32,601 nt of DNA from Dyella sp. ASV24 (GTDB lineage: Bacteria > Pseudomonadota > Gammaproteobacteria > Xanthomonadales > Rhodanobacteraceae), in NCBI RefSeq assembly GCF_016428905.1, contig NZ_JAELTQ010000046.1:1-32601 (forward strand). The letters run 5' to 3'. The notes below the pieces were generated by a model that saw only the letters and a program-made list of their open reading frames with translations, had not been told where the DNA came from and did not search any database. Below are positions 23,620-31,182 of this stretch, in pieces; positions within the stretch are counted from its first letter, which is position 1; each line of letters begins with the position of its first letter. The position numbers were made by a program, and so were the translations under genes.

Positions 23620-24585
23620 TTACGGGATTTGAGGCAACGTGCCCGGATCGGGCCGGGAGACCGCCCCGGCAAGCACCGGATGCCCCCGGAATCGCAGGCT
23701 GGCGCGCCCTGCCGACACCTGCAGGCGGGCCAGCGCACCAAACGGAAGGGTGAATTTATCCACCTCATGGCCGAACGGCAGGCCATGGATGATGGGGATA
23801 CGCGCCACCCGGGCGATCTGCTCGAAGGCGGCCCCGGTGTCGTAGCCGTTGTCGTAGGTGTGCGGGCGGCATTGGGTGAAATGACCCAGCACCAGCGCCT
23901 TCTGCCGATCCAGCACGCCCGACAGGTGCAATTGGTACAGCAGGCGCTCGATGCGGAACGGGGGTTCACCCACGTCCTCCACGAACAGGATGCCGTCGTC
24001 GATCGCCGGGAAGTACGGGGTGCCCAGCAGACTGCACAGCATGGCGAGATTGCCACCCCACAGCGGGCCTTCGACGTCTAGCTCCGTCTGAGTCAGGGTG
24101 CTCCAGCGAGCCGCGGACTCCGGCTCGCCCACGGCGCGCCAGAAGTGTTCCCACATAAGCCCGTTGAGTTCGGGCGCACCGAAGTCGGGCCCCAGCATCG
24201 GGCCACCGAAAGTGACCAGCCCACTCTTCACATAGAGGGCCATCTGGATGGCCGTGAAATCGCTGTGGCCGACCAGCAAGGTATTCGTGCCTGCAAGGCG
24301 TTCGCGCAGGGCGTCGTAGTGAAGGTGCTCCAGCAGTCGCGTGGCGCCATAGCCGCCCCGTACCGACAGTGCGATATCCGGCAGCGTGTGCGCCGTGGCC
24401 AGCCCATTGATGTCCGCCACGCGCGCTTCGTCGTTGCCCGCGAAACGATGCTCCACGCGATCCAGCACATCCACACCCTCCACGACACAACCGGCCGCAC
24501 GCAGGCGCGCGATGCCACGTGCCATGGCGTCCCGATCATGCGGGTAGCCCGACGGAGCGATAAGGCGAATGGTCGGTGAGGTCAT
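23620..24585 (-). CDS. ldcA: Muramoyltetrapeptide (LD-) carboxypeptidase, S66 family
   Basis: A 321-residue serine peptidase that removes the terminal D-Ala from murein tetrapeptides in the cytoplasm during peptidoglycan recycling. The S66 catalytic triad is visible: S108 in GHSDFTA, E203 in [11 protein letters not shown], and H273 in [27 protein letters not shown] precedes the nucleophile, as usual. No signal peptide is present. I chose the ATG at 24585 ([13 protein letters not shown]); the ribosome site is weak and the frame extends 24 codons upstream. It sits between ribB and ribH, a place where most rib operons have no such gene. The related MccF self-immunity proteins share the fold, but LdcA is the better fit. 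Confidence 0.9.
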   Translation of the reverse strand: MTSPTIRLIAPSGYPHDRDAMARGIARLRAAGCVVEGVDVLDRVEHRFAGNDEARVADINGLATAHTLPDIALSVRGGYGATRLLEHLHYDALRERLAGTNTLLVGHSDFTAIQMALYVKSGLVTFGGPMLGPDFGAPELNGLMWEHFWRAVGEPESAARWSTLTQTELDVEGPLWGGNLAMLCSLLGTPYFPAIDDGILFVEDVGEPPFRIERLLYQLHLSGVLDRQKALVLGHFTQCRPHTYDNGYDTGAAFEQIARVARIPIIHGLPFGHEVDKFTLPFGALARLQVSAGRASLRFRGHPVLAGAVSRPDPGTLPQIP

Positions 24586-24662
24586 GGAGGGGGCTCTTGG
24601 CTCAAAGTCCGGAGTATGCCGACCTGGACATGGCGCGGAAGTGGCGTGGCGCGGCAAAGCTT

Positions 24663-24693
24663 CTGCAGGGGCGCGGAACGCACGCTCCTGCAG
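24663..24693 (-). terminator. Possible hairpin after ribB
   Basis: CTGCAGGGGCG and CGCTCCTGCAG can pair (with one wobble) just downstream of the ribB stop. There is no T-run, so it may be a processing site rather than a terminator. The rest of the 120-base gap to ldcA shows nothing clear. Confidence 0.3.
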
Positions 24694-24705
24694 GGCTCAC
24701 GACGT

Positions 24706-25797
24706 TTATACGTACTCGGTCACTTCCAGACCGAAGCCGCCCAGGCCAACCATCTTGCGCGGCGTACCCAGCACGCTCAGTTGGCGAATCCCCAGATCCG
24801 CGAGGATCTGCGCACCCAAACCCAGCTGACGCCACTCCTGCTGCTGCGCCTCTTCCGGCGCCTGCACCGACGGCTGACGGTTGAGCCGGCGCAGCAGTGC
24901 GTCGGCAGTGTCTTCGCCCGACAGCACCAACAGCGCGCCGCGACTTTCGTCCGCAATGCGGCGCAGCGCAGAAGTCACGGTGAGGCCGAGATCATCGCGC
25001 TGCAAATGCAGCACGTCGGACAAAGTATTGCGCACATGCACGCGCGTCAGCACCGGCTGACCGTCGTCCACGGTGCCGCGCACCAACGCAAAGTGCAGGC
25101 CGTGGCGGATCGCATCGCGGTAAGCCACCAGGCGGAACGCGCCGAACTCCGTATCCACCTCGCCCTCATACACACGCTGCACGGTCTTTTCGGTTTCCAG
25201 GCGATAGCGGATCAGATCGGCGATGGTGCCAATCTTCAGGCCATGCTTCTTCGCGAACACTTCCAGTTCGGGACGACGCGCCATCGAACCGTCTTCGTGC
25301 AGGATCTCGATCAGCACCGCCGACGGTTCGAGGCCCGCCAACGCAGCGAGGTCGCAACCTGCCTCGGTATGGCCGGCACGCGTAAGCACGCCGCCCGGCT
25401 GCGCCGTGAGCGGGAAAATATGACCCGGCTGCGAGAGGTCCTGCGGCTTCGCATCCGACTTCACCGCCACCTGGATGGTGCGTGCGCGGTCATGCGCCGA
25501 AATGCCCGTGGTCACGCCTTCAGCCGCTTCGATAGAGACGGTGAAGTTGGTCTGGTAAGGCGAGGTGTTGTCCACCACCATGGGCTTGAGGCCCAGCTGG
25601 CGCGTACGCTGCTCGGTAAGCGTGAGGCACACGAGACCGCGCGCCTCGCGCACCATGAAGTTGATGTCCTCCGGGCGCACCATCTGCGCCGCCATGATCA
25701 AGTCGCCTTCGTTCTCGCGATCTTCGTCGTCGAGAATCACGACCATGCGGCCGGCGCGGATGTCTTCGAGGATTTCGGGGATGGTGTTGAAGCTCAT
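24706..25797 (-). CDS. ribBA: 3,4-dihydroxy-2-butanone-4-phosphate synthase with degenerate GTP cyclohydrolase II domain (RibBX type)
   Basis: A 363-residue fusion. Residues 1-205 are a full DHBP synthase: the acidic loop [10 protein letters not shown] (23-32) and [10 protein letters not shown] with H143 and E145 are intact, so ribulose 5-phosphate conversion is expected. Residues 205-363 align with GTP cyclohydrolase II but contain no cysteine at all: where RibA has its zinc motif, residues 254-269 read [16 protein letters not shown], and the RQEGRGIGL segment is replaced by [13 protein letters not shown]. The second activity is therefore very probably lost, matching the RibBX variant known in Proteobacteria; a separate ribA must exist elsewhere. 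I chose the ATG at 25797 ([10 protein letters not shown]); a TTG at 25812 is an alternative. Confidence 0.93.
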   Translation of the reverse strand: MSFNTIPEILEDIRAGRMVVILDDEDRENEGDLIMAAQMVRPEDINFMVREARGLVCLTLTEQRTRQLGLKPMVVDNTSPYQTNFTVSIEAAEGVTTGISAHDRARTIQVAVKSDAKPQDLSQPGHIFPLTAQPGGVLTRAGHTEAGCDLAALAGLEPSAVLIEILHEDGSMARRPELEVFAKKHGLKIGTIADLIRYRLETEKTVQRVYEGEVDTEFGAFRLVAYRDAIRHGLHFALVRGTVDDGQPVLTRVHVRNTLSDVLHLQRDDLGLTVTSALRRIADESRGALLVLSGEDTADALLRRLNRQPSVQAPEEAQQQEWRQLGLGAQILADLGIRQLSVLGTPRKMVGLGGFGLEVTEYV

Positions 25798-25832
25798 GGG
25801 GATCTCATCCAATTGCGTTGCATTGCATCTCT

Positions 25833-25992
25833 GCCGTCATCCCGGCGTACCCCGAAAAGGGGGCAAGGGCCGGGATCCAGTAGCGTCAGTAGTCGGTTTC
25901 GGCCAGGCATTTGCCGTCACTATCAAAAGCGAGCAACGCATCGCCTATTCACACTCACGGAAACTGGATTCCGGCCTGCGCCGGAATGACGC
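25833..25992. repeat. Pair of inverted REP-like units between ribE and ribB
   Basis: A forward GTCATCCCGGCGTACCCC...GGGCCGGGATCCAG unit (about 25833-25881) faces a reverse CTGGATTCCGGC...GCCGGAATGACG unit (about 25964-25992). The second contains a perfect 8-pair stem, ATTCCGGC/GCCGGAAT (25968-25987). The arrangement resembles a BIME. It fills most of the 209-base gap inside the rib operon. Confidence 0.8.
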
Positions 25993-26006
25993 TTCGTAGG
26001 TTGTAC

Positions 26007-26648
26007 TCAGGCAAACCCGTGCTGCTTGAGGAACGCCGCATCAAGCTTCGGCGCTTCGCCGCCGGCGATCAGCCGCTCGATATAGCGCGCCACCACATCC
26101 ACCTCGATGTTCACCGCATCACCCGCCTTTCTTGCATGGAACGCTGTGTGTTCCACCGTATGGGGAATAAGGTTCACACCAAAGCGATACCCGTTCACCT
26201 CGTTCACGGTGAGACTGGTGCCGTCGATGCAGATGGAACCCTTGGCGGCGATATAACGCGACAGCGAGGCCGGCACTTCAAATACCCAGCGCAGCGAGCG
26301 GCCGTCCGGCGTGATCGACACCACCTTGCCCACGCCATCCACGTGGCCGGACACCAGGTGCCCGCCGAGGCGGTCGGCAAGGCGCAGCGCCTTCTCAAGA
26401 TTTACCGGATCGCCGGCCTTGTGCTTGCCCAGCGTGGTGAGCGCCAGCGTTTCGTTGGAGACATCCGCGCTGAAGCCGCGCGTCTCCAGCGTCACCGCCG
26501 TCAGACACACGCCGGACACAGCAATGCTGTCGCCCAGTTGCACGTCGGAAAGATCGAGATCGGCCGTATCGACGTACAGGCGTACGTCACCGCCACGCGG
26601 TTCCAGCCGCGCGATGCGGCCCACGGTCTGAATGATGCCGGTGAACAT
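26007..26648 (-). CDS. ribE: Riboflavin synthase, alpha subunit
   Basis: A 213-residue enzyme that dismutates two lumazine molecules into riboflavin. Two lumazine-binding barrels are present: residues 1-97 start MFTGIIQTVG and contain DSIAVSGVCLTAV; residues 98-195 contain GHLVSGHVDGVG and GSICIDGTSLTVNEV. The start at 26648 is set by MFTGII, the near-invariant family N-terminus, with GGAGGT 6 bases upstream. An FMN riboswitch and terminator lie 70-460 bases upstream, so expression should fall when FMN is plentiful. It is the first gene of the cluster running through ribB, ldcA, ribH and nusB. Confidence 0.97.
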   Translation of the reverse strand: MFTGIIQTVGRIARLEPRGGDVRLYVDTADLDLSDVQLGDSIAVSGVCLTAVTLETRGFSADVSNETLALTTLGKHKAGDPVNLEKALRLADRLGGHLVSGHVDGVGKVVSITPDGRSLRWVFEVPASLSRYIAAKGSICIDGTSLTVNEVNGYRFGVNLIPHTVEHTAFHARKAGDAVNIEVDVVARYIERLIAGGEAPKLDAAFLKQHGFA

Positions 26649-26718
26649 CAGCGCACCTCCGGAAGGGAGGCGGCAAAAAAGTAGCAACGATGCTTGGACA
26701 TGAAACGTTTCCCGCGTC

Positions 26719-26748
26719 AAAAAACATGCGAAAAACGCCCCAAGGCGT
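26719..26748 (-). terminator. Intrinsic terminator in the FMN riboswitch expression platform
   Basis: On the minus strand ACGCC-TTGG-GGCGT forms a short stem (26735-26748) followed at once by five Ts and, after six bases, by six more (26724-26719). It lies between the aptamer and ribE, where FMN binding would favour termination. Confidence 0.68.
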
Positions 26749-26784
26749 CAGGCAGGCACGCGCCCGCGAAGGCGTGCACCGTAC

Positions 26785-27106
26785 CGTCTTCTCTCATCCG
26801 GACTATCTGGAAGCCATCGCTGGCTGCCAACCGTCGGCTCCGGCATTGGACCGGATCTGCTGACCTTCCGATGACCTGGAAGCGCTCGCGGGCTCGTTCC
26901 GGAGCCTGGTCAGCGTTTTCGCGTGACCCGGATTGGGTCTGTGCCTTCGTCAGGAGACGGTGCGCGGCGCAGCGCCTGACTGGCTGTCAGGCCAAGCCGT
27001 GCGCCGTTTTCTGGCGGAGGCACAGGCCCAATCCGGATTATGCGAAGACGTTGAGCAGGCTCTTGGACCTACCGCCGGTGGGGAGTTTCGCCCCGCCCTG
27101 AAGACG
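26785..27106 (-). ncRNA. FMN riboswitch (RFN element) with an unusually long variable stem
   Basis: On the minus strand the conserved RFN blocks occur in order: P1 CGTCTTC (27106-27100), GGGCGGGGCGAAACTCCCC then ACCGGCGGTA, GAGCCCGCGAGCG, GGTCAGCAGATCCGGT, GCCGGAGCCGACGGTT, AGTCCGGATGAGAGAAG, and closing P1 GAAGACG (26791-26785), which pairs with the first. The aptamer is about 322 bases long because the variable stem between GGCGGTA and GAGCCCGCGAG holds an inserted helix (arms 26921-26953 and 27011-27044). It should bind FMN and lower ribE expression. Confidence 0.95.
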
Positions 27107-27141
27107 TCGTTTTGTGGTTTTGCCGGCGAACCGGCCCGGGG

Positions 27142-27150
27142 ATTCTAGCA
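27142..27150 (-). promoter_or_regulatory. Extended -10 promoter element for the FMN riboswitch/ribE transcript
   Basis: The minus strand reads TGCTAGAAT, an extended -10 (TGn plus TAGAAT), placing the start near 27135, about 30 bases before the aptamer. No good -35 is visible at 17 bases, which fits an extended -10 promoter. Confidence 0.5.
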
Positions 27151-27205
27151 CCAACCCCGGCGAGGGCCGCCTCGCCCGTTGTCCACGGTGGTGAACACCG
27201 CGTCC

Positions 27206-28117
27206 TTAAGGCTGCTTCATGGCCTGCACCAGATAGTCGATCAGCAGGCGCACGGCGGGCACACGGTCCGCCCCCGGCAACCACACCAGATGGATAGGCG
27301 ACTCACCCAACTGCCACGGCGACAGCACCTCGACCAGGCGCTTCTGCGTCACCAGCGGGTCCCCCATGTAATCACCCATGATGCCAATACCGACGCCAGC
27401 CAGGAGGGCATCGCGCACGGCCTGTACGTCGTTGCATCGCATGACGGGATCAATGCGCACAGAGCGACGCCGACGTTGCTGGTGAAGTTGCCACAGCGAG
27501 CCAGTGCGCAACCCGCTGAACTCGAGGCAGCGGTGATGCTTGAGATCCGCCGGATCTTCCAACGGCGGCGCACTCTTCAAGTACGCCGGTGACGCGCAGA
27601 GATACCGGCGCATCGTTCCCACCTGCCGTGCCACCACATTGGCGTCCGCCAGCCGCCCTACGCGCACGGCAAGGTCCACCCTCCCCGCGACAAGGTCGAC
27701 GTAGGCGTCGTCATAGGTAGCGTCGATCCGTATCTGCGGATGCAGCGCCATGAAGCGCGCCACCAGCGGCGCCACGCGATCACGTCCATACGTGCGCGGC
27801 AAGTGCAGGCATACGCGCCCCTGCGGCTCGCCATCCTGCGGACGCAGATCCACGGCCAGATCGGTCATCACCTGTTCCAACCGCTCGCAGTGCGCCAGCA
27901 ATTGCTCGCCGCGCGCGGTGAGCGTGACGCGGCGCGTGGTACGCATGAATAACCGCGTGCCCACGGCATCTTCCAGCGAGGCAATGCGGCGGCTCAGCAC
28001 CGAAGGCGTGCAACCGGCCTCACGCGCGGCCTGCGAGAAGTTCAGCAACCGGGCGGAAATCGCAAAAGCCCGCAGCTCGCGCACCCGCGTCGGCGTCAGT
28101 TCAAATGATTTATTCAT
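27206..28117 (-). CDS. LysR-family transcriptional regulator
   Basis: A 303-residue regulator. Residues 8-67 are the winged helix-turn-helix (RELRAFAISARLLNFSQAAREAGCTPSV in part, then LSRRIASLEDAVGTRLFMRTTR), followed by a linker and an effector-binding domain (RVCLHLPRTYGRDRVAP... to the end) of the CrgA/AaeR-like group. It is divergent from the quinone-oxidoreductase-like gene at 28205 with 87 bases between, and the likely operator overlaps its own start codon. I chose the ATG at 28117 (MNKSFELTP), which puts the DNA-binding domain at the N-terminus; there is no good ribosome site. The frame extends 44 codons upstream into the neighbour. The effector is unknown. Confidence 0.92.
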   Translation of the reverse strand: MNKSFELTPTRVRELRAFAISARLLNFSQAAREAGCTPSVLSRRIASLEDAVGTRLFMRTTRRVTLTARGEQLLAHCERLEQVMTDLAVDLRPQDGEPQGRVCLHLPRTYGRDRVAPLVARFMALHPQIRIDATYDDAYVDLVAGRVDLAVRVGRLADANVVARQVGTMRRYLCASPAYLKSAPPLEDPADLKHHRCLEFSGLRTGSLWQLHQQRRRRSVRIDPVMRCNDVQAVRDALLAGVGIGIMGDYMGDPLVTQKRLVEVLSPWQLGESPIHLVWLPGADRVPAVRLLIDYLVQAMKQP

Positions 28118-28133
28118 AGAGTGAATAAATGAT
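28105..28133. promoter_or_regulatory. Inverted repeat overlapping the LysR gene start (candidate operator)
   Basis: ATGATTTATTCA (28105-28116) faces TGAATAAATGAT (28122-28133) across 5 bases, with one mismatch in 12. LysR regulators bind such interrupted dyads (T-N11-A). It covers the regulator's first codons and faces the divergent gene at 28205, so it could mediate autoregulation and activation of the neighbour. Confidence 0.65.
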
Positions 28134-28204
28134 GTGCGATATACGTAGATTATCACCAAGCACGCATGACCCGAGGATAGCGCCATCCCCCACGGAGTTA
28201 CGCC

Positions 28205-29215
28205 ATGCGCGCCTATCGCCTTCCCGCTTTCGGACTGGACCAACTGCAACGCGTCGACCTGCCGGAACCCAAACCCGGTGCTGGCGAAGTGTTGGTCAAG
28301 CTGGAAGCCGCCTCGCTCAACTACCGCGACCTGCTGATGGCCCAGGGCGGCCTCTATCGCGACGTGAAGTTGCCGATCATCCCGGTGTCGGACGGTGCGG
28401 GCACGGTGGTCGCCGTTGGTGACGGCGTTACCCGCTTCAAGCCAGGCGACCGGGTCACTACCCTTTACAAGTCACGCTGGATCGCCGGTGCCATCCGACC
28501 GGAATGGGTAGGCGCCGAGCCCGGCGGCCCGGATGATGGCGTGATGCGTGAACTGGCTTGCTTTGACGCTTACGCACTGGCGCACGCACCCGCACACTTG
28601 AATGCCCTGCAGGCCTCGACGCTGCCCATCGCCGCACTCACTGCGTGGCATGCGCTGGAGCTGGCACACGTCACCAGTGGGCAGACGGTGCTTGTACTGG
28701 GCACAGGCGGCGTAGCGCTGTTCGCCCTGCAGTTCGCGAAGATGCGCGGCGCGCGCGTCATCGTGCAGTCTTCCAGCGACGAGAAGCTCGAACGCGCCAA
28801 AGCGCTAGGCGCGGACGTCGGCATCAACTACGTCAGGCATCCGCAGTGGAGCCCACTCGTGCTCGACGCCACCGGCGGACGCGGCGCGGATGCAGTGATC
28901 GAAACGGTGGGCGCCTCCACGCTACGGCAATCGATGGACGCGGTAGCGATGCACGGCTTTATCGGGCTGGTGGGCTTCATGGGCGGCAACGAGGCATCGC
29001 TCACCCTCACCCAGGCTCTGCTCAAGCGCATTCACCTGCAGGGCATCTCCGTGGCGCCGCTGGAGTCGCACGAGCGCATGAATGCCGCTGTCGAGCTGGC
29101 CCGTCTCGAGCCGGTGATCGATCGCGTCTACGGCTTCGACCAGTTGCGTGATGCTTTCGACCTGATGGCTACGGGTAAACACTTCGGCAAGATCGTCATC
29201 GATTTCTCGAAGTAA
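28205..29215 (+). CDS. NAD(P)-dependent, zinc-independent alcohol dehydrogenase / quinone oxidoreductase-like
   Basis: A 336-residue medium-chain dehydrogenase/reductase. The N-terminal catalytic domain has SLNYRDLLMAQGGLY and PVSDGAGTVVAVGDGV, but no catalytic or structural zinc cysteines, so it belongs to the zinc-independent quinone-oxidoreductase-like branch. The Rossmann motif is VLVLGTGGVALFALQFAK. It ends KHFGKIVIDF, typical of this branch. GGAG lies 8 bases before the ATG. It is transcribed divergently from the LysR gene, which probably controls it. It may detoxify quinones or enones; the actual substrate is unknown. Confidence 0.93.
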   Translation: MRAYRLPAFGLDQLQRVDLPEPKPGAGEVLVKLEAASLNYRDLLMAQGGLYRDVKLPIIPVSDGAGTVVAVGDGVTRFKPGDRVTTLYKSRWIAGAIRPEWVGAEPGGPDDGVMRELACFDAYALAHAPAHLNALQASTLPIAALTAWHALELAHVTSGQTVLVLGTGGVALFALQFAKMRGARVIVQSSSDEKLERAKALGADVGINYVRHPQWSPLVLDATGGRGADAVIETVGASTLRQSMDAVAMHGFIGLVGFMGGNEASLTLTQALLKRIHLQGISVAPLESHERMNAAVELARLEPVIDRVYGFDQLRDAFDLMATGKHFGKIVIDFSK

Positions 29216-29233
29216 CGATGACCGCCAGCGTCC

Positions 29234-29258
29234 GCGCGCTTCCCAGCGGGAAGCGCGC
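29234..29258. terminator. Strong hairpin between convergent genes
   Basis: GCGCGCTTCCC and GGGAAGCGCGC pair perfectly over 11 bases with the 3-base loop AGC, in the 50-base gap between convergent stops. No T-run lies on either side, but its position suggests a bidirectional terminator. Confidence 0.6.
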
Positions 29259-29265
29259 AGCTCTG

Positions 29266-30282
29266 TTACCCGCCGATGGCTTGGCCGGTTTCCTGGCGAT
29301 ACTGGCGCAACACCTGATCCATCACCCAACTGGTGCGCGCACCGCTTTCCGCCGTGGAAGGACATGCCCCCTTCTTCCCGGTCAACTCGGCCACGATAGT
29401 TTCGATCAACGGCTGCTGGATGTGCGATGGATTGGCCACGCGGTACTCGTGCGAACCATCCGCGGTTTCCACATGAATCGGCCCGTCGCCGAAAGTGGCG
29501 AACGCTATGCGTCCCTTGTCGCCAATCACTTCGACCTGGTCATGGTATTTGAAGCTGTCGAAGTTCCAGATACCCGTGCCCAGCATGCCGTTGCCAAACG
29601 CAAACGACATCGCGACGCCGTCCTCCACACTGTAAGCACCGAGCTGGTTGCTGGCCTGCCCATCCACGGAAACGATAGGTCCGAACAACCAGTCAAGGAT
29701 GTCGAGCGTGTGGCAGCCGATATCCATGAACACGCCACCACCAGAAATCTCCGGCACCACATGCCAGGGCAGGTTCGCCGGATCGTGGTATCGCCGGTGA
29801 TGCGGTTCGTACAACACCGTGTTGACGATACGCGGCTTGCCGATTGCCTGCTGCCCGAAGATCAGCTCACGCACTTTCTGGAAGCGCGGCAGGCTGCGGC
29901 GGTAGTAAGCGACGAAAACCGGCACGTTCGCCTGCTTGCCGGCATGGATGATCGCCTCGCACTCCGCATGATCCATCGCCATCGGCTTTTCCACATAGAC
30001 CGGCTTGCCCGCCGCGATGCTCATCAGCGCGTAGCGCTTGTGCGTCGACGGTGGCGTGGCGATATAAACCGCGTTGATGTCCGGATCGGCAATCAGCTTC
30101 GCGGCATCGTCGTACCAGCGTGGCACGCCGTGGCGTTCGGCATAGTCACGCGCCTTGTCGCCATCGCGCCGCATCACCGCGATCAATGCGGAGTTGGGCG
30201 TCTTGCTGAAGCCCGGACCACTCTTCACCTCGGTGACATTGCCGCAACCGATGATGCCCCAGCGTATCGCTGCCGTCGTCAT
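29266..30282 (-). CDS. Gfo/Idh/MocA family oxidoreductase
   Basis: A 338-residue NAD(P)-dependent sugar or inositol dehydrogenase-like enzyme. The N-terminal Rossmann fold carries WGIIGCGNVTEVKSGPGF (G10-G14 region). The family motif is E98-K99-P100 (VYVEKPMAMD), with K99 as the likely catalytic lysine, and the C-terminal alpha/beta domain contains GGVFMDIGCHTLDILDWLFG. Its ATG overlaps the upstream PhyH stop by four bases (ATGA), so the two are translationally coupled. The substrate is unknown; pairing with a PhyH oxygenase suggests a small catabolic or tailoring pathway. Confidence 0.94.
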   Translation of the reverse strand: MTTAAIRWGIIGCGNVTEVKSGPGFSKTPNSALIAVMRRDGDKARDYAERHGVPRWYDDAAKLIADPDINAVYIATPPSTHKRYALMSIAAGKPVYVEKPMAMDHAECEAIIHAGKQANVPVFVAYYRRSLPRFQKVRELIFGQQAIGKPRIVNTVLYEPHHRRYHDPANLPWHVVPEISGGGVFMDIGCHTLDILDWLFGPIVSVDGQASNQLGAYSVEDGVAMSFAFGNGMLGTGIWNFDSFKYHDQVEVIGDKGRIAFATFGDGPIHVETADGSHEYRVANPSHIQQPLIETIVAELTGKKGACPSTAESGARTSWVMDQVLRQYRQETGQAIGG

Positions 30283-31145
30283 GTGGTCTTGAACTCCTGC
30301 TTCAGAAACTGCTGGTGATAGGCGTGAAACACGTTGACTTCAGGATGGCGTGCACGTTCGACCAGATGCGCGCGCAAAGCCTCGCGCACGCAAGGCTGTA
30401 GTGACGAGAGGTAGTCGAGACTGTACTCGGTATGGTCGAGCACGCCGAAGTGCAACGTGGGTGCATGCTGCGTTGAATGGAAACCCAAGTGGATCGTGAT
30501 GCGGCGATCCTTCAGCACGCCGCCCCAACCGCGATGCACGGCGTAATTGTTGTAGAAGACTGCCTCGCCCGGCTGCAGCAGGATCTGCTGCCCCGCCGAC
30601 AACGCCGGCGCGTCGACAGGCGCTATCTTTTCGGTGTCGCCGAAGATCGCCCGTTCCTCTGCGTTGAGCTGCCGACGATGGCTACCCGGCACAATCCACA
30701 GACAGCCATCCGCGGTGAGCGGCATATTCATCTGCACGTAGTTGTAGTGGTAGTCATCGCTGAACCAGCTCAGGTCGACCTGATCGTCCGGCACCTGCAG
30801 CACATCGCGATGCCAGCCCTGCCGATAGTCGACACCCGCATCGGCATAGAACAGCGATGCGCCGTCCACGATGATGCCGTCGCCCAACAAGTCGCGACAT
30901 ACGGCGAGGATGCCCTCGTTACAAACGATGTCCTGGATGCCGTAAATCGCCTTGCCCGGCTGCAGAAACTGCAGATTGCTCATGCGCTGCGACTGACCAC
31001 TTTCGCGCCGTGCCTCGTCCACGGCAGCGACATAGCGGGTGACGTCCGCTTCATCGAGGAGCTTGCGCACCAGGTAACCCTGTTCGCGAAAGAATGTGCG
31101 CTCCGCGTCACTCAGGACGTGAAGCGGCGGATGGGATGGAGTCAT
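30279..31145 (-). CDS. Phytanoyl-CoA dioxygenase (PhyH) family protein
   Basis: A 288-residue Fe(II)/2-oxoglutarate-dependent oxygenase. The iron triad is visible as H112 and D114 (WHRD) and H194 (YAVHRGW); R204/R205 (KDRRITIHLGF) would bind 2-oxoglutarate. The cupin-like strands around MPLTADGCLWIVPGSHRR fit the family. I chose the ATG at 31145 (MTPSHPPLH); one at 31154 is also possible, and the open frame extends far into ribD, which I reject. It lies 37 bases after the ribD stop and overlaps the Gfo/Idh gene. The substrate is unknown; bacterial members hydroxylate many small molecules. Confidence 0.92.
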   Translation of the reverse strand: MTPSHPPLHVLSDAERTFFREQGYLVRKLLDEADVTRYVAAVDEARRESGQSQRMSNLQFLQPGKAIYGIQDIVCNEGILAVCRDLLGDGIIVDGASLFYADAGVDYRQGWHRDVLQVPDDQVDLSWFSDDYHYNYVQMNMPLTADGCLWIVPGSHRRQLNAEERAIFGDTEKIAPVDAPALSAGQQILLQPGEAVFYNNYAVHRGWGGVLKDRRITIHLGFHSTQHAPTLHFGVLDHTEYSLDYLSSLQPCVREALRAHLVERARHPEVNVFHAYHQQFLKQEFKTT

Positions 31146-31182
31146 GGTTTGCATCCAGGCTGCCAGACGTTGGGAGATGCCT

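Noticed and set aside
24616-25989. A 457-codon plus-strand open frame opposite ribB
   Set aside because: Antisense to a gene with intact catalytic motifs; no domain and no ribosome site.
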